Origin: Anaerolineae bacterium
GTDB taxonomy: Bacteria > Chloroflexota > Anaerolineae > Aggregatilineales > Phototrophicaceae
DNA: 6,447 nt
Assembly (NCBI GenBank): GCA_015492875.1
Contig: WGEI01000140.1
Span: 1 to 6,447 of the forward strand
Direction of reading: 5' to 3'
The position numbers were made by a program, and so were the translations under genes. Positions 5,940 through 6,447 of this stretch are shown here, piece after piece; the stretch's first letter is position 1; each line of letters begins with the position of its first letter. Below the pieces are notes generated by a model. It made no database searches, was not told the DNA's origin, and saw nothing but the letters and a program-made list of their open reading frames with translations.

Positions 5940-6447
5940 TTAGAACGTTGGGGGATGGGCTAGCCGTGTATACCGTGTCCATACTGGCTCAAAGCCCATA
6001 GCTGGCCAAAACTCGCTGCTCAGCGGATTGTAATACATGAAGTAAAGATAGAACTGCTCTGCGCCATGTTCCGCGAGGGCTTTCAGGGTTTGCACGACCA
6101 GCGCCTTGCCGATGCCGTGCCCACGTTTATCAGCCCGCACGCCGACGCTGTTCAAATACCCCCATTTACCCGGAGGCAACAAATTGCCATGCGTAACCTG
6201 TTCTACATAACACTCTGCTAGGCCAACCACTTCTCCACTTTGTTCGGCGACCATCACAACCGGCTTGCCGAAGGCTGTTGGGTAGCCAGCGAAATACGCG
6301 GCCATATTTTGGCGGAAGTCCTTCTCCAGCGCGGGCGTGTTCATCTCCCGCCTTAAGGGGTCGTGGGGCGGGTGATAGGCCACTTCCTCAAGATGCAAGG
6401 CCTCTAGCGCGTCCACATCGTCAGGCTGCGCCGCGCGAATAATGAGA
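5940..6447 (-). CDS. GNAT-family N-acetyltransferase, start beyond the window
   Basis: At least 168 residues of a GNAT acetyltransferase are visible, reading leftwards from the right edge. The acetyl-CoA binding motif A is clear: LNSVGVRADKRGHGIGKAL (about residues 98-116 of the visible part), with R/Q-x-x-G-x-G/A met by RGHGIG. Motif B follows as NPLSSEFWPAMGFEPVW (about 140-156), where the aromatic and GFE pattern is typical. The frame continues upstream of GTG 6416 as LIIRAAQPDD, the usual GNAT first strand (IRxAxPxD), so the gene is cut by the window edge and GTG 6416 is not the start. Family members acetylate an amine of a small molecule, antibiotic or protein; the substrate cannot be read here. 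It is probably a complete gene in the genome, cytosolic, and separated from the downstream kinase by 233 bp. Confidence 0.88.
   Translation of the reverse strand, partial: LIIRAAQPDDVDALEALHLEEVAYHPPHDPLRREMNTPALEKDFRQNMAAYFAGYPTAFGKPVVMVAEQSGEVVGLAECYVEQVTHGNLLPPGKWGYLNSVGVRADKRGHGIGKALVVQTLKALAEHGAEQFYLYFMYYNPLSSEFWPAMGFEPVWTRYTRLAHPPTF

Overview
The window most resembles a chromosomal segment of a free-living bacterium with moderately high G+C. The likeliest source is Chloroflexota (Anaerolineae-like). That guess rests on style: a PknB-type kinase fused to a TIR_2-type domain, secreted beta-propeller proteins, single-pass membrane proteins with small outer domains, and Ala/Arg-rich genes. 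No rRNA or other marker is present, so the phylum is inference. I see no tRNA, rRNA, CRISPR array or intact insertion sequence.

Layout. Bases 1-316 hold a very AT-rich small gene (about 33% G+C over the first 300 bases by hand count) for a helical protein resembling small immunity-type proteins; it looks acquired. Next on + come a secreted beta-propeller protein (352-1527), a TIM-barrel sugar-phosphate isomerase/epimerase-type enzyme with intact metal ligands (1589-2416), and a translationally coupled pair of single-pass membrane proteins (2500-3006 and 3003-3455, ATGA overlap). A strong sigma70-type promoter (3478-3506) then drives a structured leader of about 120 nt and a small SET-domain lysine methyltransferase with a complete post-SET zinc site (3634-4134). 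Converging on it, with stop codons overlapping in a CTATAG palindrome, is a minus-strand Ser/Thr kinase-TIR-transmembrane protein (4129-5706). Upstream of the kinase is a 233-bp control region with a candidate extended -10, a dyad over the -35 position and a leader hairpin. A GNAT acetyltransferase, also on minus, runs off the right edge.

How it fits together. The kinase-TIR protein, the SET methyltransferase and the GNAT protein are three possible protein-modifying activities next to each other, but no shared operon links them, so a joint pathway is speculation. The two signals most worth following are: (1) the tail-anchored kinase-TIR fusion, whose TIR domain has alanine where the NADase glutamate is expected, suggesting a signalling or scaffold TIR rather than an NAD-consuming one; and (2) the SET gene leader, where one C-rich segment can pair either with an upstream arm or with the ribosome binding site, the layout of a translational switch.
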